From positions 114,310-178,309 of the forward strand of contig NZ_JAEMNU010000123.1 in NCBI RefSeq assembly GCF_016461825.1: DNA of 64,000 nucleotides, written 5' to 3'. This document shows, one piece after another, positions 8,320 to 15,784 of the stretch. The translations under genes and the position numbers were made by a program. Position 1 is the first letter of the stretch. Each line of letters opens with the position of its first letter. This DNA comes from Rugamonas violacea. GTDB taxonomy: Bacteria > Pseudomonadota > Gammaproteobacteria > Burkholderiales > Burkholderiaceae_D. The notes below the pieces were generated by a model that saw only the letters and a list, made by a program, of their open reading frames with translations, searched no databases and was not told the DNA's origin.

Positions 8320-8825
8320 CTACGCTAATCCACCGAGTACGGGGCGGTGACTATGGTGTATTAGCCCTTTATTTGCTAATTCTATTTGCAGCACTGATGT
8401 TTGACTTGATTGGTGATCGATCATTTGGCGCATTTATGCTATCTATACTTCCAATTTCCGTTATTTCGCTGATATGTATTCTAGTTGGACCATTTCTAGC
8501 AAAGGAAAATCGACATATCGCGCTAAAGAACTGGCTAGTTGGCACGACACTTGTGCTCGGGGTAGCTCTAATTTTTTCAAGTCTTGGAGAAGAGCAGGCC
8601 AAGGCGGGCGAGTTGATATTTACTTACGCCGCCATTATTATGGTTTTTCCTTCGTCATTGAGTTTCCCTGTGGTGCTGAACTGGGCCGAACCTTATATGA
8701 AGAACAGTGTGATGATGCGATTGGCGTGTGCGTGGGCATTCTGTCTGATTGCTGGAGCGGTGCAGTGGTGGTTACTTGGGCGACTGCGTGATATTGTTAG
8801 CCAACGTCGCGCACGGGTTCGGTAG
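8316..8825 (+). CDS. putative membrane immunity protein of the Rhs tip
   Basis: A 169-residue integral membrane protein with about four to five hydrophobic segments (for example VLALYLLILFAALMFDLI, and segments near residues 40-60, 72-90, 100-125 and 137-155). It starts inside the rhs stop codon (ATGA), the position expected of the cognate immunity gene. Base composition is AT-rich compared with the chromosome. No family was recognised. A membrane immunity protein would fit a toxin that acts in the envelope or periplasm. The role is inferred from position and topology only. Confidence 0.7.
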   Translation: MTTLIHRVRGGDYGVLALYLLILFAALMFDLIGDRSFGAFMLSILPISVISLICILVGPFLAKENRHIALKNWLVGTTLVLGVALIFSSLGEEQAKAGELIFTYAAIIMVFPSSLSFPVVLNWAEPYMKNSVMMRLACAWAFCLIAGAVQWWLLGRLRDIVSQRRARVR

Positions 8826-8826
8826 A

Positions 8827-9057
8827 CATTACAACTACTATAAGGATTATGATCCGCAGACGGGCAGATACGTGCAGAGTGATCCGATCGGGCTCGGCGG
8901 AGGCGCCAACACCTACGGCTACGTCGGCGGCAACCCGATAAGTCAATTTGATCCCAATGGGTTAGATTGTGTTGCCTCTGGTGACACAGCAAGGTGCAAT
9001 GTTCCTGGCGGTCCGCGCATCAGCTTCCCCCGTCCTGCCGGATGGCCTGATCCATAG
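8827..9057 (+). pseudogene. orphan Rhs core plus truncated second toxin tip
   Basis: This encodes HYNYYKDYDPQTGRYVQSDP and continues through the core to NPISQFDPNGL. It then switches to a different tip (DCVASGDTARCNVPGGPRIS and on to AGWPDP) that ends at a stop after about 30 residues. It has no start of its own: the frame merges into the end of the preceding immunity-type gene. Displaced tips like this are known from Rhs and CDI loci, where they can recombine onto the main gene. The tip is much shorter than a functional toxin domain, so it is called broken. Confidence 0.8.
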
Positions 9058-9202
9058 GTTTATACACATCTCGACAGCTGGCGAATCTTGCCTGACCGAC
9101 AATGGAGCGGGCGATAAGTCCGTCTACATTCAAGCACTTACGAAAGTAGTTGTAAACGGTTGAATTTTCAGGTTTACTCTTGGTTTTTTGGCTGGCGCAA
9201 TA

Positions 9203-9346
9203 ATGACCGAATCGACGCACTGGACGGACGTGGAGTTTGCTGACATGGACCTCGGGGACAGCCGCCTTGACAGTCGCGCCAGGAAGATCATGGCGCGTTT
9301 TTCCGACAAACCGTCGGCCAGCATCCCCAAGTCGTGCAATGGCTGA
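9203..9346 (+). mobile_element. IS4-family transposase N-terminal fragment
   Basis: Forty-seven codons starting MTESTHWTDVEFADMDLGDS and ending in KPSASIPKSCNG match the N-terminal DNA-binding block of Tn5/IS4-type transposases (the general pattern is W-x-x-x-E-F then LGD-x-R and ASIPxxCxGW). The reading frame then runs into unrelated tip-like sequence and stops. The DDE catalytic domain is absent. The gene-free DNA just before it (about 9166-9202) may hold the IS left end. It records an insertion and deletion event inside the tip array. Confidence 0.65.
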
Positions 9347-9487
9347 CTGCTTTGAAAAATGTTTGATGGATGAATGGATGAATGGAGCAAGCCACGCCCC
9401 AAGTATGGCATACCCATCGGTACTGACTGCCAAGAGTACGATGATGCTGCAAATAGCCTCTGCAAGAAGCAGTGCAAAATCAAGTAA
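9347..9487 (+). pseudogene. frameshifted relic of a second toxin tip of the same family
   Basis: Translation gives DCFEKCLMDEW. A second frame then gives SKPRPKYGIPIGTDCQEYDD and ends SLCKKQCKIK. Together they mirror the tip at the end of the gene at 6043-8319 (ECIEKCLMGKF, RPLYA, NCQDWAKDTL, QCQSTCKAHK). The frames are split by a tandem 8-base duplication (ATGGATGA repeated, about 9362-9379). Removing one copy restores a single frame to the TAA at 9485. The 5' part is missing, cut at the IS4 fragment. A membrane-protein gene follows at once, as behind the intact tip. Confidence 0.75.
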
Positions 9488-9492
9488 GGAAC

Positions 9493-9822
9493 ATGCCAAT
9501 GGTCATGAAAATTCTTAAAATTACATGGATTAGTACGGCCCTCTTCATCCTCTATGTAACACTTGAATATTTTTACAAAATACGTGACAACGGTATTTTT
9601 GATGTTCTAACGTGGCTTATGAGTATAATCTCTTTCCCTGCGGGACTCCTGGTTTCATTTGTGCTCTGGGCGTTAGATGAAGGCTTCTCAGTTACCTACA
9701 AGATCTCGTATGTTTCTCTAGTTCTCGTATGGGTAGCATATTTCATGCTAGGTTACCTACAGTGGCATATGTTCATCCCGTATGTGATAAAAAAATTACG
9801 AAGACATGGCAAACCATGTTGA
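9493..9822 (+). CDS. putative membrane immunity protein behind the relic tip
   Basis: An approximately 109-residue protein (MPMVMKILKITWIST...) with three hydrophobic segments: near residues 8-26, then FDVLTWLMSIISFPAGLLVS, and one near residues 73-92. TAAGGA at 9485-9490 overlaps the stop of the relic tip. The start could be 9493 or 9505; neither has ideal spacing. It occupies the immunity-gene position relative to the broken tip and has retained an open frame, as orphan immunity genes often do. No family was recognised. The sequence differs from the immunity-type protein at 8316-8825, though both are small multi-pass membrane proteins. Confidence 0.6.
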   Translation: MPMVMKILKITWISTALFILYVTLEYFYKIRDNGIFDVLTWLMSIISFPAGLLVSFVLWALDEGFSVTYKISYVSLVLVWVAYFMLGYLQWHMFIPYVIKKLRRHGKPC

Positions 9823-9838
9823 CGATTTATTACAGTGA

Positions 9839-9958
9839 TTCAGCTTTCGAGAAGTTGGCGCTCCAGGCTGTTCAATCGAAAGAGGAATTTTCGATAAGGG
9901 ATTGCCGAAGACCCGGAAGGTCTACTGGCCGAGTGGCGAAAAGTATTTCGACGAATAA
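9839..9958 (+). pseudogene. tail of an unidentified protein in the tip graveyard
   Basis: One frame reads FSFREVGAPGCSIERGIFDK and continues to VYWPSGEKYFDE before a stop at 9956-9958. The composition looks like real protein, but there is no start and only 39 codons remain. It may be the C-terminus of a further Rhs tip or immunity protein. No family was recognised. Confidence 0.3.
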
Positions 9959-10120
9959 GCTATTTGATTTGGGAAAATCGGGGACGTAGCACGGTTCCCG
10001 CATGCGGCCACGGCCGACAAAAAAGCCAACCCGCTGGGCGTCCCGACGAGGAGGCTAATGGTTTGTTCAGCCCCCTTCGCTTGCGGGGCTCGGCTAACAT
10101 TGAGCCGCCAGGGCGACAAT

Positions 10121-11434
10121 CTAATTCAGCAGCAACTCGGGTTGGCGCGGCGCGATGGCCGCCTTCGGCATGCAGACGATGAAGCTGCTGCCCTTGCCGG
10201 CCTCCGACTTGATCTGCAAGGTGCCGCCGTGGCGCAGCAGCACGTGCTTGACGATCGCCAGGCCCAGGCCGGTGCCCTGGGTCTCGCGCGAACGGCTCTT
10301 GTCGACCCGGTAGAAACGCTCGGTCAGCCGCGAGATGTGCTCGGGACTGATGCCGATGCCGGTGTCGACCACGCTGAACCTGGCCCCGGCCGGCCCCTCT
10401 TTCCACTCGAGGTGGATGGTGCCGCCGGCCGGCGTGTAGCGCACCGCGTTCGAGGCCAGGTTGCCGAAGGCGCTGTACAGCTCGTCGTAACTGCCCAGGA
10501 TGTCGGGGCCGTCGACGTCCATGCCGATCTCGTGCTTGCCGGCCGACAGGGCGCGGGCGTCGCGCTGGATCTGGCCCATCAGCTTGAGCACGTCGACCCG
10601 TTCGGGCCGCATCGGATAATCGACCGACTCCAGCCGCGACAGGGTCAGCATGTCCTCGATCAGGTGCTGCATGCGGTGGCCCTGCTCCGTCATCAACTTC
10701 AGGTGGGCCATGCGGGTGGCCTGGTCGAGCTGCTCGGAGGCGGCGATCTCGAGGAAGCCGACGATCACCGTCAACGGCGTGCGCAGCTCGTGCGAGGCGT
10801 TGGCGATGAAGTCGCGGCGCATCATCTCGGTGCGCTCGGTCTCGGTGGCGTCGTGGGTCACCAGGATCTGCCGCCGGTTCTCGAAGGGAATGATGTGGAC
10901 GATCAGCTTGCGCTCGCGGAAGCTCAAGGTCAGCGGCTGCTCGTAGCGGCCGAGGATGATGTAGTCCATGAAATCCGGGCTGCGCACCAGGTTGGTCACG
11001 CGCATGCCCTTGTCGCGCTCGTGGGTCAGGCCCAGGTGTTGCTCGGCGGCCGGATTGCACCATTCGAGGAACAGCACGTCGTCCATGATGACCACGCCGT
11101 CGGGCAGCAGGTGCATGGCCTGGCGGAAACGGGCCAGCCACTCGGTCAGCTCGGCCTGGTTCTTCTCGTCGTCGCGGCGCAGGCGGTACAGGCGCGAGAA
11201 GATGTTGGTCCAGGCGCCCCAGCCGTCGGGCAGCTTGGCGCTGTGCGGATGGTCGAGCCAGTCGCTGAGCTGGTACAGATAGCCGAGCTGGACGAACACC
11301 AGCAGGGCCATGGCGATGCAGGCGACGATCAGCGCCGGCATGGCGCCGAAGAGGAAACCGAGCACGCCCACGCCGGCCAGGATGATGCCCATGCGTAGCG
11401 CGGCGGGCACCCAGAACAGCAGTTTAGGATTCAT
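10121..11434 (-). CDS. phoR: phosphate regulon sensor histidine kinase PhoR
   Basis: A 437-residue kinase that phosphorylates PhoB under phosphate limitation. Two membrane segments lie in residues 12-55, a PAS domain at about 100-190, the phosphorylated His215 in NASHELRTPLTVIVGF, and an ATPase domain with DTGIGI and GTGLGLAIVKHVL. The length is normal. It is the last gene of the pstSCAB-phoUBR operon, 54 bases after phoB. Its last 61 codons are the copy linked to the rhs island, so the present C-terminus may be a replacement of the original one. Confidence 0.95.
   Translation of the reverse strand: MNPKLLFWVPAALRMGIILAGVGVLGFLFGAMPALIVACIAMALLVFVQLGYLYQLSDWLDHPHSAKLPDGWGAWTNIFSRLYRLRRDDEKNQAELTEWLARFRQAMHLLPDGVVIMDDVLFLEWCNPAAEQHLGLTHERDKGMRVTNLVRSPDFMDYIILGRYEQPLTLSFRERKLIVHIIPFENRRQILVTHDATETERTEMMRRDFIANASHELRTPLTVIVGFLEIAASEQLDQATRMAHLKLMTEQGHRMQHLIEDMLTLSRLESVDYPMRPERVDVLKLMGQIQRDARALSAGKHEIGMDVDGPDILGSYDELYSAFGNLASNAVRYTPAGGTIHLEWKEGPAGARFSVVDTGIGISPEHISRLTERFYRVDKSRSRETQGTGLGLAIVKHVLLRHGGTLQIKSEAGKGSSFIVCMPKAAIAPRQPELLLN
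10122..10309 (-). repeat. direct repeat: right copy of the phoR 3' end
   Basis: This is the in-gene copy of the 188-bp repeat whose other copy is at 3401-3588, in the same orientation, with four mismatches. Together they bound the rhs island (about 6.5 kb between copies). Confidence 0.9.
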
Positions 11435-11488
11435 AATTGAAAGTGGCGCAAGAATTGTGGCGGTGATGGTCGAAGCAGTGATTGTCGC

Positions 11489-12178
11489 TTATTTTTCCGA
11501 CAACATGTAGCCGACGCTGCGCACGGTCTTGATCAGGTGCTCGGCCTCCTTCAGCGCCTTGCGCAGGCGCAGCACGTGGACGTCGACGGTGCGCTCCTCG
11601 ATCACCACGTGGTCGCCCCACACCTTGTCGAGCAACTGGCTGCGCGAGAACACCCGCTCCGGGTGGGCCAGCAGGAACTTCAGCAGCTTGTACTCGGCGT
11701 GGCCGATGTCGATCTTCTGCTGGTCCATCGAGACGGTGCAACTGACCGGATCGAGCATGACGTTGCCGGCGCGCATGGTGGCCTGGGCGTGCTCCGGGCT
11801 CTTGCGGCGCAGCAGCGCCTTGGCGCGGGCCAACAACTCGCGCGGCGAGAACGGCTTGGTGACGTAGTCGTCGGCGCCGCTGTTGAGGCCGGCCAGCTTG
11901 TCCTCCTCCATGCTCTTGGCGGTCAACATGATGACCGGGATGGTGCCGAACTGGCGGTCGGAGCGGATGCGCGCCAGCAGGCGCAGACCGGTCTGGTCGG
12001 GCAGCATCCAGTCGAGCAGGATCAGTTGCGGCGTGCGGGTCTGGATGAACTCCCAGGCCTCGGCCACGCTGGCGACGGCGCAGCAGTTCCAGCCGGCCTC
12101 GCGCAGCGAAAAAGTGACCAGTTCGACGATCGCCGGTTCGTCTTCAACTATTAATACCGTGGTTTTATCAGATGCCAT
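11489..12178 (-). CDS. phoB: phosphate regulon response regulator PhoB
   Basis: A 229-residue OmpR-type regulator. The receiver domain has the acidic pair E12-D13 (VEDEP), phospho-acceptor D56 (LLDWMLPD) and the switch Lys in YVTKPFSPREL. The C-terminal winged helix has RVFSRSQLLDKVWGDHVVIE, followed by DVHVLRLRKAL. It binds Pho boxes, two of which are annotated between pstS and ppk1. The start at MASDKTTVLIVEDE fits the family. It is cotranscribed between phoU and phoR. Confidence 0.96.
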   Translation of the reverse strand: MASDKTTVLIVEDEPAIVELVTFSLREAGWNCCAVASVAEAWEFIQTRTPQLILLDWMLPDQTGLRLLARIRSDRQFGTIPVIMLTAKSMEEDKLAGLNSGADDYVTKPFSPRELLARAKALLRRKSPEHAQATMRAGNVMLDPVSCTVSMDQQKIDIGHAEYKLLKFLLAHPERVFSRSQLLDKVWGDHVVIEERTVDVHVLRLRKALKEAEHLIKTVRSVGYMLSEK

Positions 12179-12183
12179 AACTC

Positions 12184-12888
12184 TTATTTCGAAAGCTCGT
12201 CCGGCAGGAGCGCGGTCTTGCTGTGGCGGATGTCCTTGCCCTCGACCACATAGATCACGTACTCGGCGATGTTCTTGGCGTGGTCGCCGATGCGCTCGAT
12301 CGCCTTGGCCACCCACAAGGTGTCCAGCGCGGCCGAGATTGTACGCGGATCTTCCATCATGAAGGTGATCAGATTGCGCATGATGGAACGGAACTCGTGG
12401 TCGATCACGGCGTCCTGGGCGATCAACTGCAGCGCCTGGCTGCCGTCGTTGCGGGCGAAGGCGTCGAGGGCGTCGTGCAGCATGTCGCTGGCGCTGTTGG
12501 CGATGCCGCGCACCATCTCGTAATGGTTGACGGTGACCGTGCCGCGGCCGTGCAGGCTCTTGGCGACGCGGGCGATCTTGGTGGCCTCGTCGCCGATGCG
12601 TTCGAGGTCGGTGATGACCTTGATCGTCGCCATGATGGTGCGCAGGTCGTTGGCGGCCGGCTGGCGGCGCACGATCAGGTGGCTGCAGGCGTCGTCGAGC
12701 GACACTTCGAGCTGGTTGACGGTGTCGTCCTCGCGCATGACGCGGTCGGCGCGCTCCGGGTTGCCGATGCGGAAGCAGGTCATGGCGTCGAGGAACTGGG
12801 TCTCGACGATGCCGCCCATCAGCAATACCTTGGAGCGGATTGCTTCTAATTCGTTGTCGTACTGCTTGGATGAATGCTCGCCTAACAT
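12184..12888 (-). CDS. phoU: phosphate signalling protein PhoU
   Basis: A 234-residue PhoU made of two repeated three-helix bundles, each with the family metal-binding motif (DLERIGDEATKIA and KAIERIGDHAKNIAEYVIYV). PhoU links the Pst transporter to PhoR and keeps the Pho regulon off when phosphate is plentiful. It sits between pstB and phoB with short spacing on both sides. Confidence 0.96.
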   Translation of the reverse strand: MLGEHSSKQYDNELEAIRSKVLLMGGIVETQFLDAMTCFRIGNPERADRVMREDDTVNQLEVSLDDACSHLIVRRQPAANDLRTIMATIKVITDLERIGDEATKIARVAKSLHGRGTVTVNHYEMVRGIANSASDMLHDALDAFARNDGSQALQLIAQDAVIDHEFRSIMRNLITFMMEDPRTISAALDTLWVAKAIERIGDHAKNIAEYVIYVVEGKDIRHSKTALLPDELSK

Positions 12889-12931
12889 GCTGTCTCTCCG
12901 TTTGATGCGTTCTAGTTTGTTGGGATGGCGA

Positions 12932-13732
12932 TCAGCCGAAACGGCCAGTGATGTAATCCTGGGTTTCCTTGCGCGCCGGATTCATGAAGATCTGGTCGGT
13001 CTCGCCGAACTCGACCAGCTCGCCCAGGTACATATAGGCGGTGTAGTCGGAGCAACGGGCGGCCTGCTGCATATTGTGGGTGACGATGGCGATGGTGTAG
13101 TCCTGCTTGAGCTCGCTGATCAGCTCTTCCACCTTCGAGGTCGAGATCGGGTCCAGCGCCGAGGTCGGCTCGTCGAGCAGCAGCACGTCCGGCTTGACGG
13201 CGACGCCGCGGGCGATGCACAGGCGTTGCTGCTGGCCGCCCGACAGGCTCAGGCCGCTCTTGCTCAACTTGTCCTTGACCTCGCCCCACAGCGCGGCCTT
13301 CTTCAGCGCCCATTCGACGCGCTCGTCCATCTCGCCCTTCGACAGGTCCTCGTACAGGCGCACGCCGAAGGCGATGTTGTCGTAGACCGACATCGGGAAC
13401 GGCGTCGGCTTCTGGAACACCATGCCGACCTTGGCGCGCAGCATGTTGACGTCCTGGCCGGCGTCGAGGATGTTGCGGCCGCGATACACGATCTGGCCCT
13501 CGGCGCGCTGGCCGGGATACAGGTCGTACATGCGGTTGAGGGTGCGCAGCAGGGTCGACTTGCCGCAGCCGGAGGGGCCGATGAAGGCCGTCACCTGCTT
13601 CTCGTGGATGTCCAGGTTGACGTTGGTCAGGCTCTGGGTTTTGCCGTAGAAGAAGTTCAAACCCGAAATTTCGATGGTCTTGCGCTTGGCGGTCATGGCG
13701 GCGGTGTTCTCAGGGGTCAGTTGCGTATTCAT
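12932..13732 (-). CDS. pstB: phosphate ABC transporter ATP-binding protein PstB
   Basis: A 266-residue ABC ATPase that powers phosphate import. It has Walker A GPSGCGKSTLLR, the Q-loop, the signature LSGGQQQRL, Walker B VLLLDEPTSALDP and the H-loop IVTHNM. NFFYGKTQSL at the start is typical of PstB. It lies 34 bases after pstA and 43 bases before phoU, in one operon. Confidence 0.97.
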   Translation of the reverse strand: MNTQLTPENTAAMTAKRKTIEISGLNFFYGKTQSLTNVNLDIHEKQVTAFIGPSGCGKSTLLRTLNRMYDLYPGQRAEGQIVYRGRNILDAGQDVNMLRAKVGMVFQKPTPFPMSVYDNIAFGVRLYEDLSKGEMDERVEWALKKAALWGEVKDKLSKSGLSLSGGQQQRLCIARGVAVKPDVLLLDEPTSALDPISTSKVEELISELKQDYTIAIVTHNMQQAARCSDYTAYMYLGELVEFGETDQIFMNPARKETQDYITGRFG

Positions 13733-13766
13733 TATTGATCGCTTTATCAGAGTCGTTCAGTATCGT

Positions 13767-14666
13767 TCAATTCGGGATTTTTTGGCTGAACAGGGTGCGC
13801 GACAGGATGTTCAGCGCCAGCACGCTAAAGGTCACCAACAGCGCGCCGCCCCAGGCCAGCTCGCGCCAGTTGTCGTAAGGGCTCATGGCGTACTGGTAGA
13901 TCACCACCGGCAGGTTGGCCAGCGGCCGGTTCATGTCGGCGCTGAAGAACTGGTTGTTCAAGGCGGTGAACAGCAGCGGCGCGGTCTCGCCGGAGATGCG
14001 CGCCAGCGCCAGCAGCACGCCGGTCACCACGCCGGCCTTGACGGCGCGCAGGCGCACCAGCAGGGCCACCTTCCAGCGCGGCGCGCCGAGGGCGAAGGCG
14101 GCTTCGAGCAGGCTGTTGGGCACCAGGCGCAGCATGTTGTCGGTGGTGCGCACCACCACCGGCACGGCGATCAGGGCCAGCGCCATGGTGCCGGCGTAAC
14201 CGGAGAAGTGCTTGACGTTGGCGACGTAGATGGCATACACGAACAGGCCGATGACGATCGACGGCGCCGACAGCATGATGTCGGTGACGAAGCGGGTCAG
14301 GTGGGCGATCTTGTTCTCCTCGCCGTACTCGGCCAGGTAGATGCCCGACAGGATGCCGATCGGCGTGCTGATCAGGGTGGCCAGGCCGACCAGCATCAGG
14401 CTGCCGACGATGGCGTTGAGCAGACCGCCGCCCTCGCTGCCGGGGGCCGGCGTGGTCTGCGTGAACATCGCCACGCTGAGCGCGCCGAAGCCCTTGAACA
14501 ACAAGGTGGCCAGGATCCACACCAGGAAGATCAGGCCGAGCGACATGGCGGCCACCGACAGCGCGATGCCGACGCGGTGGACGAACAGGCGCTTGCGGTA
14601 GACCGGGTTCAACTGCGGGTTGAACTGGACCGATGCGTCGATGGGGGTGACGTTAGCTTGGCTCAT
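13767..14666 (-). CDS. pstA: phosphate ABC transporter permease PstA
   Basis: A 299-residue inner-membrane permease starting MSQANVTPIDASVQFNPQLN, with about six membrane segments and the BPD-transport EAA region (EAAFALGAPRWKVALLVRLR). The ATG overlaps the pstC stop codon by one base. It forms the phosphate channel with PstC. Confidence 0.96.
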   Translation of the reverse strand: MSQANVTPIDASVQFNPQLNPVYRKRLFVHRVGIALSVAAMSLGLIFLVWILATLLFKGFGALSVAMFTQTTPAPGSEGGGLLNAIVGSLMLVGLATLISTPIGILSGIYLAEYGEENKIAHLTRFVTDIMLSAPSIVIGLFVYAIYVANVKHFSGYAGTMALALIAVPVVVRTTDNMLRLVPNSLLEAAFALGAPRWKVALLVRLRAVKAGVVTGVLLALARISGETAPLLFTALNNQFFSADMNRPLANLPVVIYQYAMSPYDNWRELAWGGALLVTFSVLALNILSRTLFSQKIPN

Positions 14667-15682
14667 TATTTGACGCCTTCCTTGCGGGACATGCCGGCCA
14701 GCATGATCTTGGCGGCCGACAAAACGATAAAGGTGATGATGAACAGGATCAGCGCCAGCGCGAACAACGAGGAGACGTGCAGGGTCGACTCGGCCTCGGC
14801 GAACTCGTTGGCCAGGGTCGAGGCGATGCTGTTGCCGGCGGCGAACAGCGACCACGACAGCTTGTTGGCGTTGCCGATGACGAAGGTCACCGCCATGGTC
14901 TCGCCCAGCGCGCGGCCGAGGCCCAGCATGACGCCGCCGACCACGCCGGTCTTGGTGTACGGCAGCACGATCTTGCGCACCACTTCCCACTTGGTGCAAC
15001 CGAGGCCGTAGGCCGATTCCTTCAGCACGGCCGGCACGATCTCGAACACGTCGCGCATCACCGAGGAGATGAAGGGGATGATCATCACCGCCAGGATCAG
15101 GCCGGCGGTGAGGATGCCGATGCCCATGGTCGGGCCGTTGAACAGCTGGCCGACGACGGGCAGGTGGCCGATGGTGTTCTTCAGCAGCGGCTGGACGTAG
15201 TCGGCGAACAAGGGCGCGAAGACGAACAGGCCCCACATGCCGTAGATGATCGACGGCACGCCGGCCAGCAGCTCGACGGCGGTGCCCATCGGGCGGCGCA
15301 ACCAGGTCGGGCAGATCTCGGTGAGGAACAGGGCGATGCCGAAGCTGACCGGGAAGGCGATCAGCAAGGCGATGCCGGAGGTGGCCAGGGTGCCGACGAT
15401 GGCGATCAGGGCGCCATACTTGTCGTTGACCGGGTCCCATTCGACGGTGGTGATGAAGGCCGGGCCGAACTCGTGGAAGGCGGGCCAGGCGCCCTTGACC
15501 AGCAGCGCGATGATGCCGATCAGCACCAGCAGCACCGACAGCGCGAAGCTCATCGTCACCTTGTGGAAGATGAAGTCCTGGATCCGCTGCTTGCGCATGG
15601 TGTTGTGCATGACGGCGTGGTCGGCTTCGCTCATGGTGGACTCGGACAGGGAAAACGGCGGGGAAGTGATGTCTGCGCTCAT
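14666..15682 (-). CDS. pstC: phosphate ABC transporter permease PstC
   Basis: A 338-residue permease. An N-terminal cytoplasmic tail is followed by six membrane segments. ESAYGLGCTKWEVVRKIVLP is the coupling (EAA) loop and GLGRALGETMAV is a PstC signature. The long N-terminus (about 40 residues before the first membrane segment) contains internal Met codons, and a start at MSEADHAVMHNTMRKQRIQD is also possible. It lies about 100 bases after pstS, across a hairpin. Confidence 0.96.
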   Translation of the reverse strand: MSADITSPPFSLSESTMSEADHAVMHNTMRKQRIQDFIFHKVTMSFALSVLLVLIGIIALLVKGAWPAFHEFGPAFITTVEWDPVNDKYGALIAIVGTLATSGIALLIAFPVSFGIALFLTEICPTWLRRPMGTAVELLAGVPSIIYGMWGLFVFAPLFADYVQPLLKNTIGHLPVVGQLFNGPTMGIGILTAGLILAVMIIPFISSVMRDVFEIVPAVLKESAYGLGCTKWEVVRKIVLPYTKTGVVGGVMLGLGRALGETMAVTFVIGNANKLSWSLFAAGNSIASTLANEFAEAESTLHVSSLFALALILFIITFIVLSAAKIMLAGMSRKEGVK

Positions 15683-15742
15683 ATTATGTTGTCTCTTGGA
15701 TGTCAGCTAGCCTGCTCCTCCCGGACGAGAAGAGCAGGCTAA

Positions 15743-15775
15743 CCCCCTCGGCCGGCCCGGGGCCGGCCGAAGGGG
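15743..15775 (-). terminator. intercistronic hairpin between pstS and pstC
   Basis: A GC-rich stem of about 14 bp with one bulge (CCCCTCGGCCGGCC paired with GGCCGGCCGAAGGGG) and a three-base loop lies in the 102-base pstS-pstC gap. It lacks a long T run on the minus strand, so partial termination or protection of the pstS message is more likely than full termination. That would give PstS in excess over the permease, as is usual for binding proteins. Confidence 0.6.
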
Positions 15776-15784
15776 AAATCCGGA

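Noticed and set aside
9816..9989. Short frame MLTIYYSDSAFEKLALQAVQ overlapping the end of the second immunity-type gene
   Set aside because: It overlaps another frame (39 codons ending VYWPSGEKYFDE) with more protein-like composition, has no Shine-Dalgarno sequence, and runs into junction DNA.
9970..10120. Possible IS or RAYT end (GGGGACGTAGCACGGTTCCC) beside the phoR tail
   Set aside because: The motif recalls ends seen near REP-associated transposases, but no inverted partner or transposase was found; too weak to annotate.
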